A DNA stretch of 64,000 bases from Leptospira soteropolitanensis (GTDB lineage Bacteria > Spirochaetota > Leptospiria > Leptospirales > Leptospiraceae). The position numbers and the translations under genes were made by a program. Numbering within the stretch: the stretch's first letter is position 1; the number at the start of each line of letters is the position of its first letter. Below the pieces are notes generated by a model. That model made no database searches. It was not told where the DNA came from and saw nothing but the letters and a program-made list of their open reading frames with translations. The stretch is taken from the NCBI RefSeq assembly GCF_026151655.1, contig NZ_JAMQPN010000003.1, positions 124,001-188,000 on the forward strand, written 5' to 3'. Positions 36,986-45,527 of this stretch are shown piece after piece.

Positions 36986-38731
36986 CTAGTTTAGACGAAT
37001 AATAAAGAGAGAAAGGTCATCATGTGGCTCTGCTTCTCCTACAAATTCACTTACTTTTTGTAAAATAGCTTGTCTGATGACTTCAGGAGGATCATTGATA
37101 TGTGATAAAATTACAGATTCCAGTCTTTCTTCTGAAAAGAGTTCTTCTTTCACATTCATAGCTTCAGTGACACCATCAGTGTAGAGCACAAGTAAATCAC
37201 CTGGTAAATAACTGACAGTATGTTCAGAGAACTCACATTTCCCAATGCCCATTGGTTGGCCTTTGCCGGAAAGGTGTTGGATTTTATGGTGTTTTTTGCG
37301 ATAGATGATTTGTAAGTTATGGCCTGCAGACGAATAAGTTAATTCTTTTTTTGTCATATTGATTCGCACAAGCATTGCAGTGACAAACATAAGGAATCCT
37401 GATTTGTCTTGTAAGATTTGATTTGCATTGAATAGCGCTTCGCTTGTGGAAGTTGTCTTTGCAACCTCTTGTTGTAAAACAGTTTTTGAAAACTCCATAA
37501 ATAGGGCCGCAGGAGTTCCTTTCCCGGAAACATCGGCAATGATGACAGACACTTCGTCTTTTCCATGCACTACCATATCATAAAAGTCTCCTCCAATTTC
37601 ACGTGAGGCCTGGTAGTATGTATCAAACTCTAAGAGTGAATACTGTTTTGGAATGATAGGGAGTGAATGTTTTTGAATCATCGCTGCCACTTGCATGTCG
37701 CGGTCTATATTTTTCAAACGTTCACTTTGTATCTTAACTTGTAATGCTGTATATGCTTCCCCAACTTGGTTCGTGAGGGTTCGTAGTATACGAATGTCCA
37801 TTTCATCAAAACGTGTGCGTGATGTTTTATCGGATACTAACAGGGAACCAAGCCATTCTTTGTTTTTTAGGATTGGGAAAAGGATCATACTATGTTGAAA
37901 CAATCCTTTGTGTGTGAGTTGGATCCCTTGCGGTGAGTTTGCAGTAATGATTTTAAAACCTTTGAACATCCAATCGGCTTTATCTGCGAAAAGCAAAGTT
38001 TCTACATCTTCATCATGGATTTGATCGGAAAAACCTTTGGATTTTGTCCGAGGCAGACCTTTTTTTTCGATCTTTTCAAAGTTGAGACAAACTCTATCCA
38101 CCTGCAGTACTTCGGAAATAGTTTTTACAGCAAGATCCATAAATTCATCAGAGCTTTGGATATTGGCAAGTGCTTGGGAGATTTGAAACAAACCATTGAG
38201 TTCGTTTGCACGTAGATTGAGGCTATCAATCAGAAGGCGGTTTTTAACAGCAATTGCCGCTAGGTTAGAAAGATATTTTAAAATTTTAATATCGGTATGA
38301 TTAAAATCTCGATTGTCAAGGGAGTTTACCGCTTCCAGTACACCTTGTACTTCCCCCTGTGCGACCATAGGTACACAAAGAAGATTTCTTGTGACATAGC
38401 CCACTTTTTGATCAATAGCTTTAAAAATTCTTGGATCGTTCGCTGCATCGTTAACTATTTCTGGTTGGAGAGTTTCCAATACCATTCCTGCAATCCCTTT
38501 TCCCCTAGGTACTGTTAGGTGAGCAAGAGATTCTTCTTTTAAACCACTGGTTGTATTAAAAACTAACTGATCATTTTCTTTATCATAAAGAAGTAGGGAA
38601 GAACCTTCCGTTTGGAGAACATCACGAGTAATTCCCATGATTTCGCTGAGTAGTGTGTCCAAATCTTCATGAGAGTTGATACGGCTTGTAATGTCTGAAA
38701 TCAGACTTAATGTCAGTAGTTTTGTAGGCAT
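36986..38731 (-). CDS. GAF-domain SpoIIE-type serine phosphatase
   Basis: A 581-residue PP2C-like phosphatase. Two GAF domains lie at about 20-165 and 185-330. The phosphatase module (about 345-580) has the metal-binding REIGGDFYDM, VIIADVSGKGTPAAL, GKGQPMGIG and LYTDGVTEAMN motifs. Such proteins dephosphorylate anti-sigma-factor antagonists in partner-switching systems. It lies 6 bases downstream of argB and upstream of the coiled-coil gene. The stimulus is unknown. Confidence 0.9.
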   Translation of the reverse strand: MPTKLLTLSLISDITSRINSHEDLDTLLSEIMGITRDVLQTEGSSLLLYDKENDQLVFNTTSGLKEESLAHLTVPRGKGIAGMVLETLQPEIVNDAANDPRIFKAIDQKVGYVTRNLLCVPMVAQGEVQGVLEAVNSLDNRDFNHTDIKILKYLSNLAAIAVKNRLLIDSLNLRANELNGLFQISQALANIQSSDEFMDLAVKTISEVLQVDRVCLNFEKIEKKGLPRTKSKGFSDQIHDEDVETLLFADKADWMFKGFKIITANSPQGIQLTHKGLFQHSMILFPILKNKEWLGSLLVSDKTSRTRFDEMDIRILRTLTNQVGEAYTALQVKIQSERLKNIDRDMQVAAMIQKHSLPIIPKQYSLLEFDTYYQASREIGGDFYDMVVHGKDEVSVIIADVSGKGTPAALFMEFSKTVLQQEVAKTTSTSEALFNANQILQDKSGFLMFVTAMLVRINMTKKELTYSSAGHNLQIIYRKKHHKIQHLSGKGQPMGIGKCEFSEHTVSYLPGDLLVLYTDGVTEAMNVKEELFSEERLESVILSHINDPPEVIRQAILQKVSEFVGEAEPHDDLSLFIIRLN

Positions 38732-38737
38732 CCGAAT

Positions 38738-39616
38738 CTATCCTTGTTCGATCAAACTTCCAATCCCTTGGTTGGTCAAAATTTCAATTAATACGGAATG
38801 GGCAACTCTCCCGTCGATGATGTGGGCTCTTTTGACTCCAGAGTCAATCGCTCGCAAACAGCATTCTACTTTTGGTATCATGCCGCCAGAGATCTGTCCA
38901 CTTTTTATATAACCATGAATATCACCCTTTTTGAGACCCGTTACCAATTGGCCGTCAATAAGGATACCGGGAGTGTCTGTGAGTAGAATGAGTTTGTCAG
39001 CATGGAGTGCTTCTGCAATGGCACCAGCCATTGTATCTGCATTGATATTTAATGTTTGTCCCTCTTTTGACATGGCAACCGGAGATATAATGGGTATAAA
39101 ACCTTCACGTTGTAAGGTGAATAAAATATTGGGATCGACTGCCGTCACTTCTCCTACAAGACCTAAATCTACGTTTTGTTTTTTGCCATCTTCAGTTTCT
39201 ACTTCCATTAAATATTTTTCAGCAATGGCAAGCCCACCATCTTTTCCAGAGAGGCCAACGGGTTTTCCACCTTTTTCTTGGATGAGAGAGACAATTTGTT
39301 TGTTTACTTTTCCAGTAAGAACCATTTCCACCACTTCCATTGTGGCTTCATCCGTCACTCGGTGTCCACGAATGAACTGCGTGTTGAGATTTAGAGATTT
39401 GATCAGAGCATTGATTTCAGGTCCACCACCGTGGACCACAACAGGATTGATCCCCAAATATTTGAGCAGTACAATATCTTCGGCAAAAGATGCTTTTAAT
39501 TCTTCTTCCACCATCGCTGCCCCGCCATATTTGATAACAATGGTTTTTCCAGAATATTTGATCAAATAGGGCAGTGCTTCCAAGATATGATTGATTTTTT
39601 CAGAATGGTGGTTCAT
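38738..39616 (-). CDS. argB: Acetylglutamate kinase
   Basis: ArgB phosphorylates N-acetylglutamate in arginine biosynthesis. The 292-residue protein has KYGGAAM at the N-terminus, [21 protein letters not shown] and [10 protein letters not shown]. The ATG at 39616 is chosen because AGGA lies 5 bases upstream; the ATG at 39628 has no such site. It is the first gene of a unit with the GAF-SpoIIE phosphatase and is divergent from the amidase gene. Confidence 0.97.
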   Translation of the reverse strand: MNHHSEKINHILEALPYLIKYSGKTIVIKYGGAAMVEEELKASFAEDIVLLKYLGINPVVVHGGGPEINALIKSLNLNTQFIRGHRVTDEATMEVVEMVLTGKVNKQIVSLIQEKGGKPVGLSGKDGGLAIAEKYLMEVETEDGKKQNVDLGLVGEVTAVDPNILFTLQREGFIPIISPVAMSKEGQTLNINADTMAGAIAEALHADKLILLTDTPGILIDGQLVTGLKKGDIHGYIKSGQISGGMIPKVECCLRAIDSGVKRAHIIDGRVAHSVLIEILTNQGIGSLIEQG

Positions 39617-39630
39617 AAAAGTCCTCATTT

Positions 39631-40446
39631 ATGATAATGAAATTTAAAGCCGCAGCAGTGCAAGTCACAAGTACAGCAAGAGTCTCAAATAACCTAACTA
39701 AGTGTAGGCAACTAGTGGAAGAGGCTGCGTCTGCCGGTGCCAAAGTCATTGGTCTTCCTGAAAATTTTTCCTTTATGGGAAGTGAAGCCGAGAAAAAAAA
39801 TCTTCTCGGGCAAATTGAAGAAGAAACAAATGCTTTTTTACAAGAAACAGCAAAAGACCTTGGGATCTATTTACTAGGAGGAGGATTTCCTACCAAGGCA
39901 CCTACAGGAAAGGTTTATAACACTGCTGTCATTAGGGATCCAGAGGGAAAGGAAGTCTTTCGGTATCATAAGGCGCATTTATTCAACGCAGTTGTAGGAG
40001 ATGGGTTTAATTATAGCGAGTCCAATTCTACAGAAAGTGGGGGAAAAGTTCCCGATGTCATCCAAACCGAATACGGAAAAATTTCTTCTGCTATCTGTTA
40101 TGATCTTCGTTTTCCTGAGCTTTTTCGAGCACTTTCAGAAAAAGGAGTAGAACTTTGTTTTTTGCCCGCAGCCTTTACTGTCCCTACGGGTGAAGCTCAT
40201 TGGCATGTATTACTGCGTGCTCGTGCGATAGAAAATTTTATGTATGTACTGGCACCGGGCCAGACAGGAGTCCATGATCCGCATGGGAACCGTAAAACCT
40301 TCGGTCATTCTCTCATCATTTCTCCTTGGGGTGAAATTTTAGATGAGATCAATGCAGAGGAAGGTTTTGTTATAGCAGAAATAGACTTACAGAAGTTAAG
40401 CGAAATACGAAACCAATTACCAAGCCTAAACCATCGTTTGTTTTAA
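39631..40446 (+). CDS. Nitrilase-superfamily amidohydrolase (Nit/omega-amidase type)
   Basis: A 271-residue carbon-nitrogen hydrolase. The Glu-Lys-Cys triad is visible: LPENFSF (Glu), YHKAHLF (Lys) and ICYDLRFPELFR (Cys). The GQTGVHDPHGNRKTFGHS region is close to Nit1/Nit2 enzymes, which hydrolyse deaminated glutathione or alpha-keto acid amides. The exact substrate is uncertain. An alternative ATG lies at 39637. Divergent from argB. Confidence 0.88.
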   Translation: MIMKFKAAAVQVTSTARVSNNLTKCRQLVEEAASAGAKVIGLPENFSFMGSEAEKKNLLGQIEEETNAFLQETAKDLGIYLLGGGFPTKAPTGKVYNTAVIRDPEGKEVFRYHKAHLFNAVVGDGFNYSESNSTESGGKVPDVIQTEYGKISSAICYDLRFPELFRALSEKGVELCFLPAAFTVPTGEAHWHVLLRARAIENFMYVLAPGQTGVHDPHGNRKTFGHSLIISPWGEILDEINAEEGFVIAEIDLQKLSEIRNQLPSLNHRLF

Positions 40447-40503
40447 ATTCCGAGTTCTTTTTTTTCTGATTCACATTCCTTTCCTCTTTAGATTTTGGAA
40501 TGA

Positions 40504-41397
40504 TTAAAAAAAAGATCGTTTGTTTGTGGAAGTTTTTTTCATCAAAAGGAAATCTTTCATCACTTTTTCAGCAGCCTTTTGTTTTTCCATGTGTACGAAA
40601 TGTCCGCATTCGGAAAATAAAACGGCTTTGACATGAGGAGTGGTCCTTTCGAGTTCCATTACATCTTTTCCTGGGATGATAGGATCTTCTTCTCCTCGCA
40701 TAATGAGAGTAGGAACTTGATTTCCAAATACTAAAGGACGAATATCAGTCCTATCTAACATTTCCAAAATCATTAGGATTTGTCTTGGGTTCAAACATTC
40801 AAATTGTGGATTATAGTCTTTGAGGAATTGTTTAATGTCTTCTCTGGCATGGAACGCTGACGAATCATACACACCATAGGAAAATCCAACTTGTAGTGCC
40901 TTGGGAAGGGACTTACCCAACTTAAAGCCAAGGTCAAAAAATGATCCCAAATTTGCACGAAGTCCCAAAACACCGATTTTTAAAATTCCTGGAACCGGTC
41001 CGTGGACATAGGGTGCAATCGAAATGACTTGTTTGATTCTTTGTGGGAAAAGAGAAGCAATAGCAAGCACAGCCATTCCTCCTGTGGAATGACCAACTAA
41101 GGTGATGTCTTTTTCGCCGGCAGAGGCCCAAATTCCTTGCGCTTGTGTTTCCAAAAAGTCTTGGAGAGTGAGTCCCTTTTTTTGGTCAAAAATTTCTGCG
41201 GGATAATGACCAACTAAGTCTAGTTCGATGACATCTCCCAACTGACGAAAAAAAGGAATATTAAGCCCCCAATACCCAGCCGCCGAACACCAACCACCAA
41301 TGAGGACAATTGTTTCCTTGGCTTTGGGATTGAGTGATTTATGTTTAACGTAAGTTAATCTATGATTTTTCCAGTTATAAGTTTGTCTCTCTGACAT
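40504..41397 (-). CDS. Alpha/beta hydrolase
   Basis: A 297-residue alpha/beta-fold hydrolase with the oxyanion region GGWCSAAGYWG, nucleophile elbow GHSTGGM, an aspartate in RGEEDPIIPG and catalytic histidine in CGHFVHME. The substrate is unknown; a lipase, esterase or C-C hydrolase are all possible. GAGGA sits 5 bases before the ATG. It follows alr by 8 bases and is probably co-transcribed with it. Confidence 0.87.
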   Translation of the reverse strand: MSERQTYNWKNHRLTYVKHKSLNPKAKETIVLIGGWCSAAGYWGLNIPFFRQLGDVIELDLVGHYPAEIFDQKKGLTLQDFLETQAQGIWASAGEKDITLVGHSTGGMAVLAIASLFPQRIKQVISIAPYVHGPVPGILKIGVLGLRANLGSFFDLGFKLGKSLPKALQVGFSYGVYDSSAFHAREDIKQFLKDYNPQFECLNPRQILMILEMLDRTDIRPLVFGNQVPTLIMRGEEDPIIPGKDVMELERTTPHVKAVLFSECGHFVHMEKQKAAEKVMKDFLLMKKTSTNKRSFF

Positions 41398-41405
41398 AAG
41401 GTCCT

Positions 41406-42536
41406 CTAGTCTTCAATGATACGCGGGAAAGATCCCAAAATTCTTGTGACCACTTCATAATTAATGGTTCCGGTCCATGCCGCATGGTCGTCAGCAGTAA
41501 TGATTTCATTCCCCGATTGGCCCAAAATGACAACATCATCACCGAGTTTTGCGTCGGGAATATGTGTAATATCAAGCATAGTCATATTCATACAAATCCT
41601 TCCCAAAATTTTAGCGCGTTCTCCGTGGATGAGCATGTATCCATTGTTGGACAGTTTCCTGTCTAGTCCCTCATAGTATCCGACGGGTACAACTGCCAAT
41701 TTTGTATCGTGTGTGGTTTTATATGTGGATCCGTATCCAATCATTGTACCTTGGCTTAGATTTTGGATGTGTTGGATTTGTGTTTTCCAACTGAGTGCAG
41801 GTTTTAACATCCCTACATCTTTTTTCATAAGAGAGAGAGAGAGTTTTGTTTCCAGACTTGGCCAAAGTCCATAAAGAGAAATTCCTACGCGAACCAAATC
41901 CATCCTTGCTTCAGAAAATAACATGGCAGACGCAGAAGAAGCACAGTGGCATACAAGATCGATAAACCCGTGTTTAGCGAATGTGTCGATGGTATCCTGG
42001 AACCTTCCCAACTGTAACATCGAATAACTATGTTCTGTAAAATCTTCCGTACTTGCAAAGTGGGTGGCGATTCCAGAAAGCGGAAGTTTTTTCTCTAAAA
42101 TTTCTTTTGCGAGAGCCTCGGCGTCTCTAATAGGAATTCCGAGCCTAGACATTCCGGTATCTACTTTCAAATGGATTTTTGGTGTTGGTGAAAGTTTGCT
42201 TAAGATTTCCATTTCTTCCACCCGAGAGACCATGACCCAAAAATTTTCATCTGCTAGTGATTCTTTTCTTTCTTTTAGATCGGGAATGCTTCCCATGATA
42301 AGGACTGTGGCTTTCGCAAAAACTCGACGAATGGAAAGGGCTTCTTCTAAAGAGTTCACTCCCAAGTAGTCGGCACCGGCATCAAGTGCGATGGAGGCAG
42401 TGGCGAGAAGGCCGTGCCCATAGGCATTGGATTTGATGACGGCGGTGAACTTGGTTTTGGGCCCAATCAGCTTGCGAAAAAGGGCAATATTATGGCTAAA
42501 TGCCGACCTTGAGAGGTAAATTTTAGAAGAGAGCAC
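41406..42536 (-). CDS. alr: Alanine racemase
   Basis: Alr makes D-alanine for peptidoglycan. The 376-residue PLP enzyme has the PLP lysine K35 in VIKSNAYGHG and the catalytic tyrosine in MIGYGSTYKT. VDTGMSRLG and the C-terminal GRICMNMTMLDIT are further family motifs. The start is GTG. The gene is divergent from the class V aminotransferase and upstream of the alpha/beta hydrolase. Confidence 0.96.
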   Translation of the reverse strand: MLSSKIYLSRSAFSHNIALFRKLIGPKTKFTAVIKSNAYGHGLLATASIALDAGADYLGVNSLEEALSIRRVFAKATVLIMGSIPDLKERKESLADENFWVMVSRVEEMEILSKLSPTPKIHLKVDTGMSRLGIPIRDAEALAKEILEKKLPLSGIATHFASTEDFTEHSYSMLQLGRFQDTIDTFAKHGFIDLVCHCASSASAMLFSEARMDLVRVGISLYGLWPSLETKLSLSLMKKDVGMLKPALSWKTQIQHIQNLSQGTMIGYGSTYKTTHDTKLAVVPVGYYEGLDRKLSNNGYMLIHGERAKILGRICMNMTMLDITHIPDAKLGDDVVILGQSGNEIITADDHAAWTGTINYEVVTRILGSFPRIIED

Positions 42537-42591
42537 GGTCCCATTTTTTTTTACTTTTCTCTTCTGTCGCTTCAGATATTTCTATTTTTGC

Positions 42592-43794
42592 ATGTCTCTT
42601 AATCACTCTGAACTTCCTTCGTTTCCCACTTTTGAAAATTGGAAAGGGATCTCTCAGTATTTCCCCGTACAGAATGATTCCGTTTGGTTGAATTATTGTG
42701 GAACTACACCTGTTTCTACCTATGCCATCCAGATGATGAATCTCTACTTCCAAGAATATGCTAGGTTTGGGATTTTTGCACCCAGTTTTGCGGAACCAGT
42801 CATTAAGTCTGCCATCCGTGGATATCTCGCGGAGATTTTAAATTGTGATCCATCTGAAATTGGGATTGTACATAACACGAGTGAGGGGATGAACCTTTAT
42901 TCGCACAGCATACAAATTCCGAAAGGAAAACGAATCCTCGTTTTGGAAAACGAATATCCAAGTAATGTGTATCCTTGGGAACATTGGAAAGAAAAGGGAG
43001 TGGGTTTAGAATTTATCCCTTTGGGAAAAACACCCGACGAATTTCTTCTCAACCTTAGAACTGAATTAGAAAAAGGAGATGTCTATATACTTAGCCTATC
43101 ACCTGTTCATTGGTGTACGGGAATCGCCTTTGATATGGATGCTGTTTCTAAACTTTGTGAAACCAATCACACGAAACTTGTGATTGATGGTAGCCAAGCT
43201 GTGGGTCATATCCCCCTTGATTTTGGGGAAATAAAAGTGGCTTTTTGTGCCTTTGCCGCCTGGAAGTGGTTACTTGGACCACTCGGGCTTGGAGTGGTGT
43301 ATTTATCCAAAGAAGAATCCAAAGGTTTCCAACTAATCTTCAAAGGCCAAGCCAGTGTCGTCAACGATTCCAATTATTTTCCTTATCGAGATGAATGGAA
43401 ACCAGCTGCCGACCAATTTGAACAAAGTACCATCAACTTCAATGATTGGATTTATTTTTATGCATCCCTAAAGATGTTGTCGACTCTTGGTTTTTCTCGG
43501 GTGAGGGAGCGAATTTATGATGTGGCAGGAATGTTTAAAGTGGCTCTTCATGATTTAGGTTTTACTTTAGAATCCGATGCATTCCCCAATGTTAAAACAG
43601 GTATCCTTGCCATCACTGGTCATAAAGATCCTTCCAAGTTCCAACCCGAAGCCATCCAAGCTTTTCTAAAACAAAGGAAAATCACAACAGCAATGCGACT
43701 AGGACGACTCCGAATGGCCCCTCATATTGCCATTGAAGAAGAACATGTAGCCATAGTAAAAAAGGCCTTAAAAGAATATTTAAGCCAAAGTTAG
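42592..43794 (+). CDS. Class V aminotransferase-fold PLP enzyme
   Basis: A 400-residue PLP-dependent enzyme of the cysteine-desulfurase/isopenicillin-epimerase type. The PLP lysine is K225 in AAWKWLLGPLG; VIDGSQAVGH supplies the PLP-contacting aspartate and IVHNTSEGMN the phosphate-binding region. No desulfurase active-site cysteine loop is obvious, so the substrate is unassigned. It is divergent from alr and 24 bases upstream of the bile-acid symporter-like gene. Confidence 0.83.
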   Translation: MSLNHSELPSFPTFENWKGISQYFPVQNDSVWLNYCGTTPVSTYAIQMMNLYFQEYARFGIFAPSFAEPVIKSAIRGYLAEILNCDPSEIGIVHNTSEGMNLYSHSIQIPKGKRILVLENEYPSNVYPWEHWKEKGVGLEFIPLGKTPDEFLLNLRTELEKGDVYILSLSPVHWCTGIAFDMDAVSKLCETNHTKLVIDGSQAVGHIPLDFGEIKVAFCAFAAWKWLLGPLGLGVVYLSKEESKGFQLIFKGQASVVNDSNYFPYRDEWKPAADQFEQSTINFNDWIYFYASLKMLSTLGFSRVRERIYDVAGMFKVALHDLGFTLESDAFPNVKTGILAITGHKDPSKFQPEAIQAFLKQRKITTAMRLGRLRMAPHIAIEEEHVAIVKKALKEYLSQS

Positions 43795-43818
43795 GCGATA
43801 CATTTTTTAAGGTAAACT

Positions 43819-44763
43819 ATGGTCACTCAAATTTCGAAACTGATTGTTACTGCATTTCCAATAGTTCTTCTTTTCGTTTCAGGGATTGGATTTCTATTCC
43901 CGGAAAAGATCATTTGGTTCAAAGGCCCTTGGATCACTTATAGCCTTGGTGCCATCATGCTTGGGATGGGACTCACTTTGGAGGCTGCAGATTTTATTCG
44001 AATCTTAAAACAGCCAAAATCAATTCTCATTGGAACTATCTTGCAATATACGATCATGCCAACACTTGGGTATTTTCTTGGACATTTATTCCAATTACCG
44101 GAGGCATTTGCTGTAGGACTCATCCTTGTTTCCTGTTGTCCTGGTGGCACCGCATCTAATGTAATTGCGTTTTTATCCAAAGCGGATGTACCACTCAGTG
44201 TTACCCTAACTTCTGTTTCCACGATCCTTGGAATTTTAATGACTCCTTTACTTGTGGCCTTTCTGATCGGTAGTCGTTTGGAGATCGACCGCTTAGGTCT
44301 TATTTTCACTACCTTTCAAGTGATTTTAGTCCCTGTTGGTTTGGGATTATTTTTAAAAACTAATTTCCCAAAACTCACAAAGGAAATCCAAGAAGTCTTT
44401 CCCGTACTCTCTGTACTTTTGATTGCCATGATCGTTGCTTCCATCATTGCCAGTGGGAAAGAGACCATCCTTCAATCAGACTTCCGTATTTTCTTTGCAG
44501 TTATCCTTTTGCATTTGGGTGGGTTTGGGTTCGGTGGGATTTTTAGTTGGTATTTGACAAAGAATGCAAAAACAGCAAAAACCATTTCCATCGAAGTTGG
44601 GATGCAGAATTCGGGCCTTGGGGCAGTGCTTGCGAGAACCCATTTTTTGGATCCAAATACCGCAATCCCTAGTGCTTTATCGAGTCTGACCCATTCACTC
44701 CTCGGGAGTTTATTTGCGACCTATTTCCGAAAGGAATCGAAAAAACCCACTATTGTCGATTGA
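43819..44763 (+). CDS. Bile acid:sodium symporter family transporter
   Basis: A 314-residue inner-membrane protein with about ten helices. It has SCCPGGTASNVIAF, the signature of the BASS family, and EVGMQNSGLGAVLA in the second half, matching the sodium-binding repeat. Homologues carry organic anions; the substrate is unknown. AAGGT precedes the ATG. It may be co-transcribed with the aminotransferase. Confidence 0.9.
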   Translation: MVTQISKLIVTAFPIVLLFVSGIGFLFPEKIIWFKGPWITYSLGAIMLGMGLTLEAADFIRILKQPKSILIGTILQYTIMPTLGYFLGHLFQLPEAFAVGLILVSCCPGGTASNVIAFLSKADVPLSVTLTSVSTILGILMTPLLVAFLIGSRLEIDRLGLIFTTFQVILVPVGLGLFLKTNFPKLTKEIQEVFPVLSVLLIAMIVASIIASGKETILQSDFRIFFAVILLHLGGFGFGGIFSWYLTKNAKTAKTISIEVGMQNSGLGAVLARTHFLDPNTAIPSALSSLTHSLLGSLFATYFRKESKKPTIVD

Positions 44764-44797
44764 CTATATATGGGGTCGGTACGTCATGGCATAAATT

Positions 44798-44959
44798 ATG
44801 AGAGAAATCATAAAACTAACCTGTGTCCCATGTGCGATACCTGGGCGGTCAAATTACTTCCAGACTAAAAACAAGAAGACTAAGTCGGAAAAACTTGTGA
44901 CTAAAAAATATTGCAAATTTTGCAAATCACATACGGATCACAAGGAAACTAAAGTCTAA
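44798..44959 (+). CDS. rpmG: 50S ribosomal protein L33
   Basis: A 53-residue protein starting MREIIKLTCVPC and ending HKETKV. Four cysteines in two CxxC pairs (CVPC at 9-12 and CKFC at 39-42) form the zinc ribbon of the C+ L33 type. Lys-rich stretches fit rRNA binding. dksA-like starts 8 bases after the stop, so both are probably co-transcribed. Confidence 0.95.
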   Translation: MREIIKLTCVPCAIPGRSNYFQTKNKKTKSEKLVTKKYCKFCKSHTDHKETKV

Positions 44960-44967
44960 GGGATAAG

Positions 44968-45432
44968 ATGCCTAAACCAGCTGCAAAATCTTCATCAGAG
45001 AAGGGAGTGGACAAAAAGTTCATTGAAGAGGTGCGAGAGCTCCTCCAAGAGAAAAAAGAGTCCCTCTTAATCAAACTCAACCAGTGGGAAGACACGAGTT
45101 CTCCTTCTGGATTGAAAGAGATGGGTGATATTGCTGATATCGCATCCGAACTCAATTCAGAAGCTTTAACTTCTGTTTTGACCGAAAACGAAATTGAAAC
45201 TTTGCGCGAGATTGAACTTGCGTTAGAAAAGATTGAAAACGGAACCTATGGGATCTGCGAAGGAACAAAGAAAAAAATCCCTCTCGCAAGGCTCAAGGCC
45301 ATCCCGTGGACAAGATTTACTGTGGAGTTTGCAGAACAAATGGCGAAAAGCCGTAACCGTGCCGGTGGATACCGCATGGATTCTCTTTCTGCTTATCCCG
45401 TAACCGGAATGGATGTGGATTCTCTGGACTAA
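44968..45432 (+). CDS. DksA/TraR-family regulator lacking the zinc cysteines
   Basis: A 154-residue protein with an N-terminal coiled coil carrying acidic residues (EMGDIADIA, like the DksA tip). The C-terminal segment (NGTYGICEGTKKKIPLARLKAIPWT) is the DksA finger region, but only one of four cysteines is kept, as in zinc-independent DksA paralogues. It probably binds RNA polymerase and modulates stringent-response promoters. RBS AAGGGAT lies before the ATG. Confidence 0.88.
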   Translation: MPKPAAKSSSEKGVDKKFIEEVRELLQEKKESLLIKLNQWEDTSSPSGLKEMGDIADIASELNSEALTSVLTENEIETLREIELALEKIENGTYGICEGTKKKIPLARLKAIPWTRFTVEFAEQMAKSRNRAGGYRMDSLSAYPVTGMDVDSLD

Positions 45433-45527
45433 GAGAATCCTTACTTCTTCTTTTATCTTCTAGAATTCTCTCTCTATCTTTAATTTTACAATTGATTCCA
45501 CGCGCCCATCACTAAACTCTTTCTATC

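Noticed and set aside
38931..39569. A 212-residue open plus-strand frame opposite argB
   Set aside because: argB is firmly identified by motifs; this frame has no ribosome-binding site or family motif.
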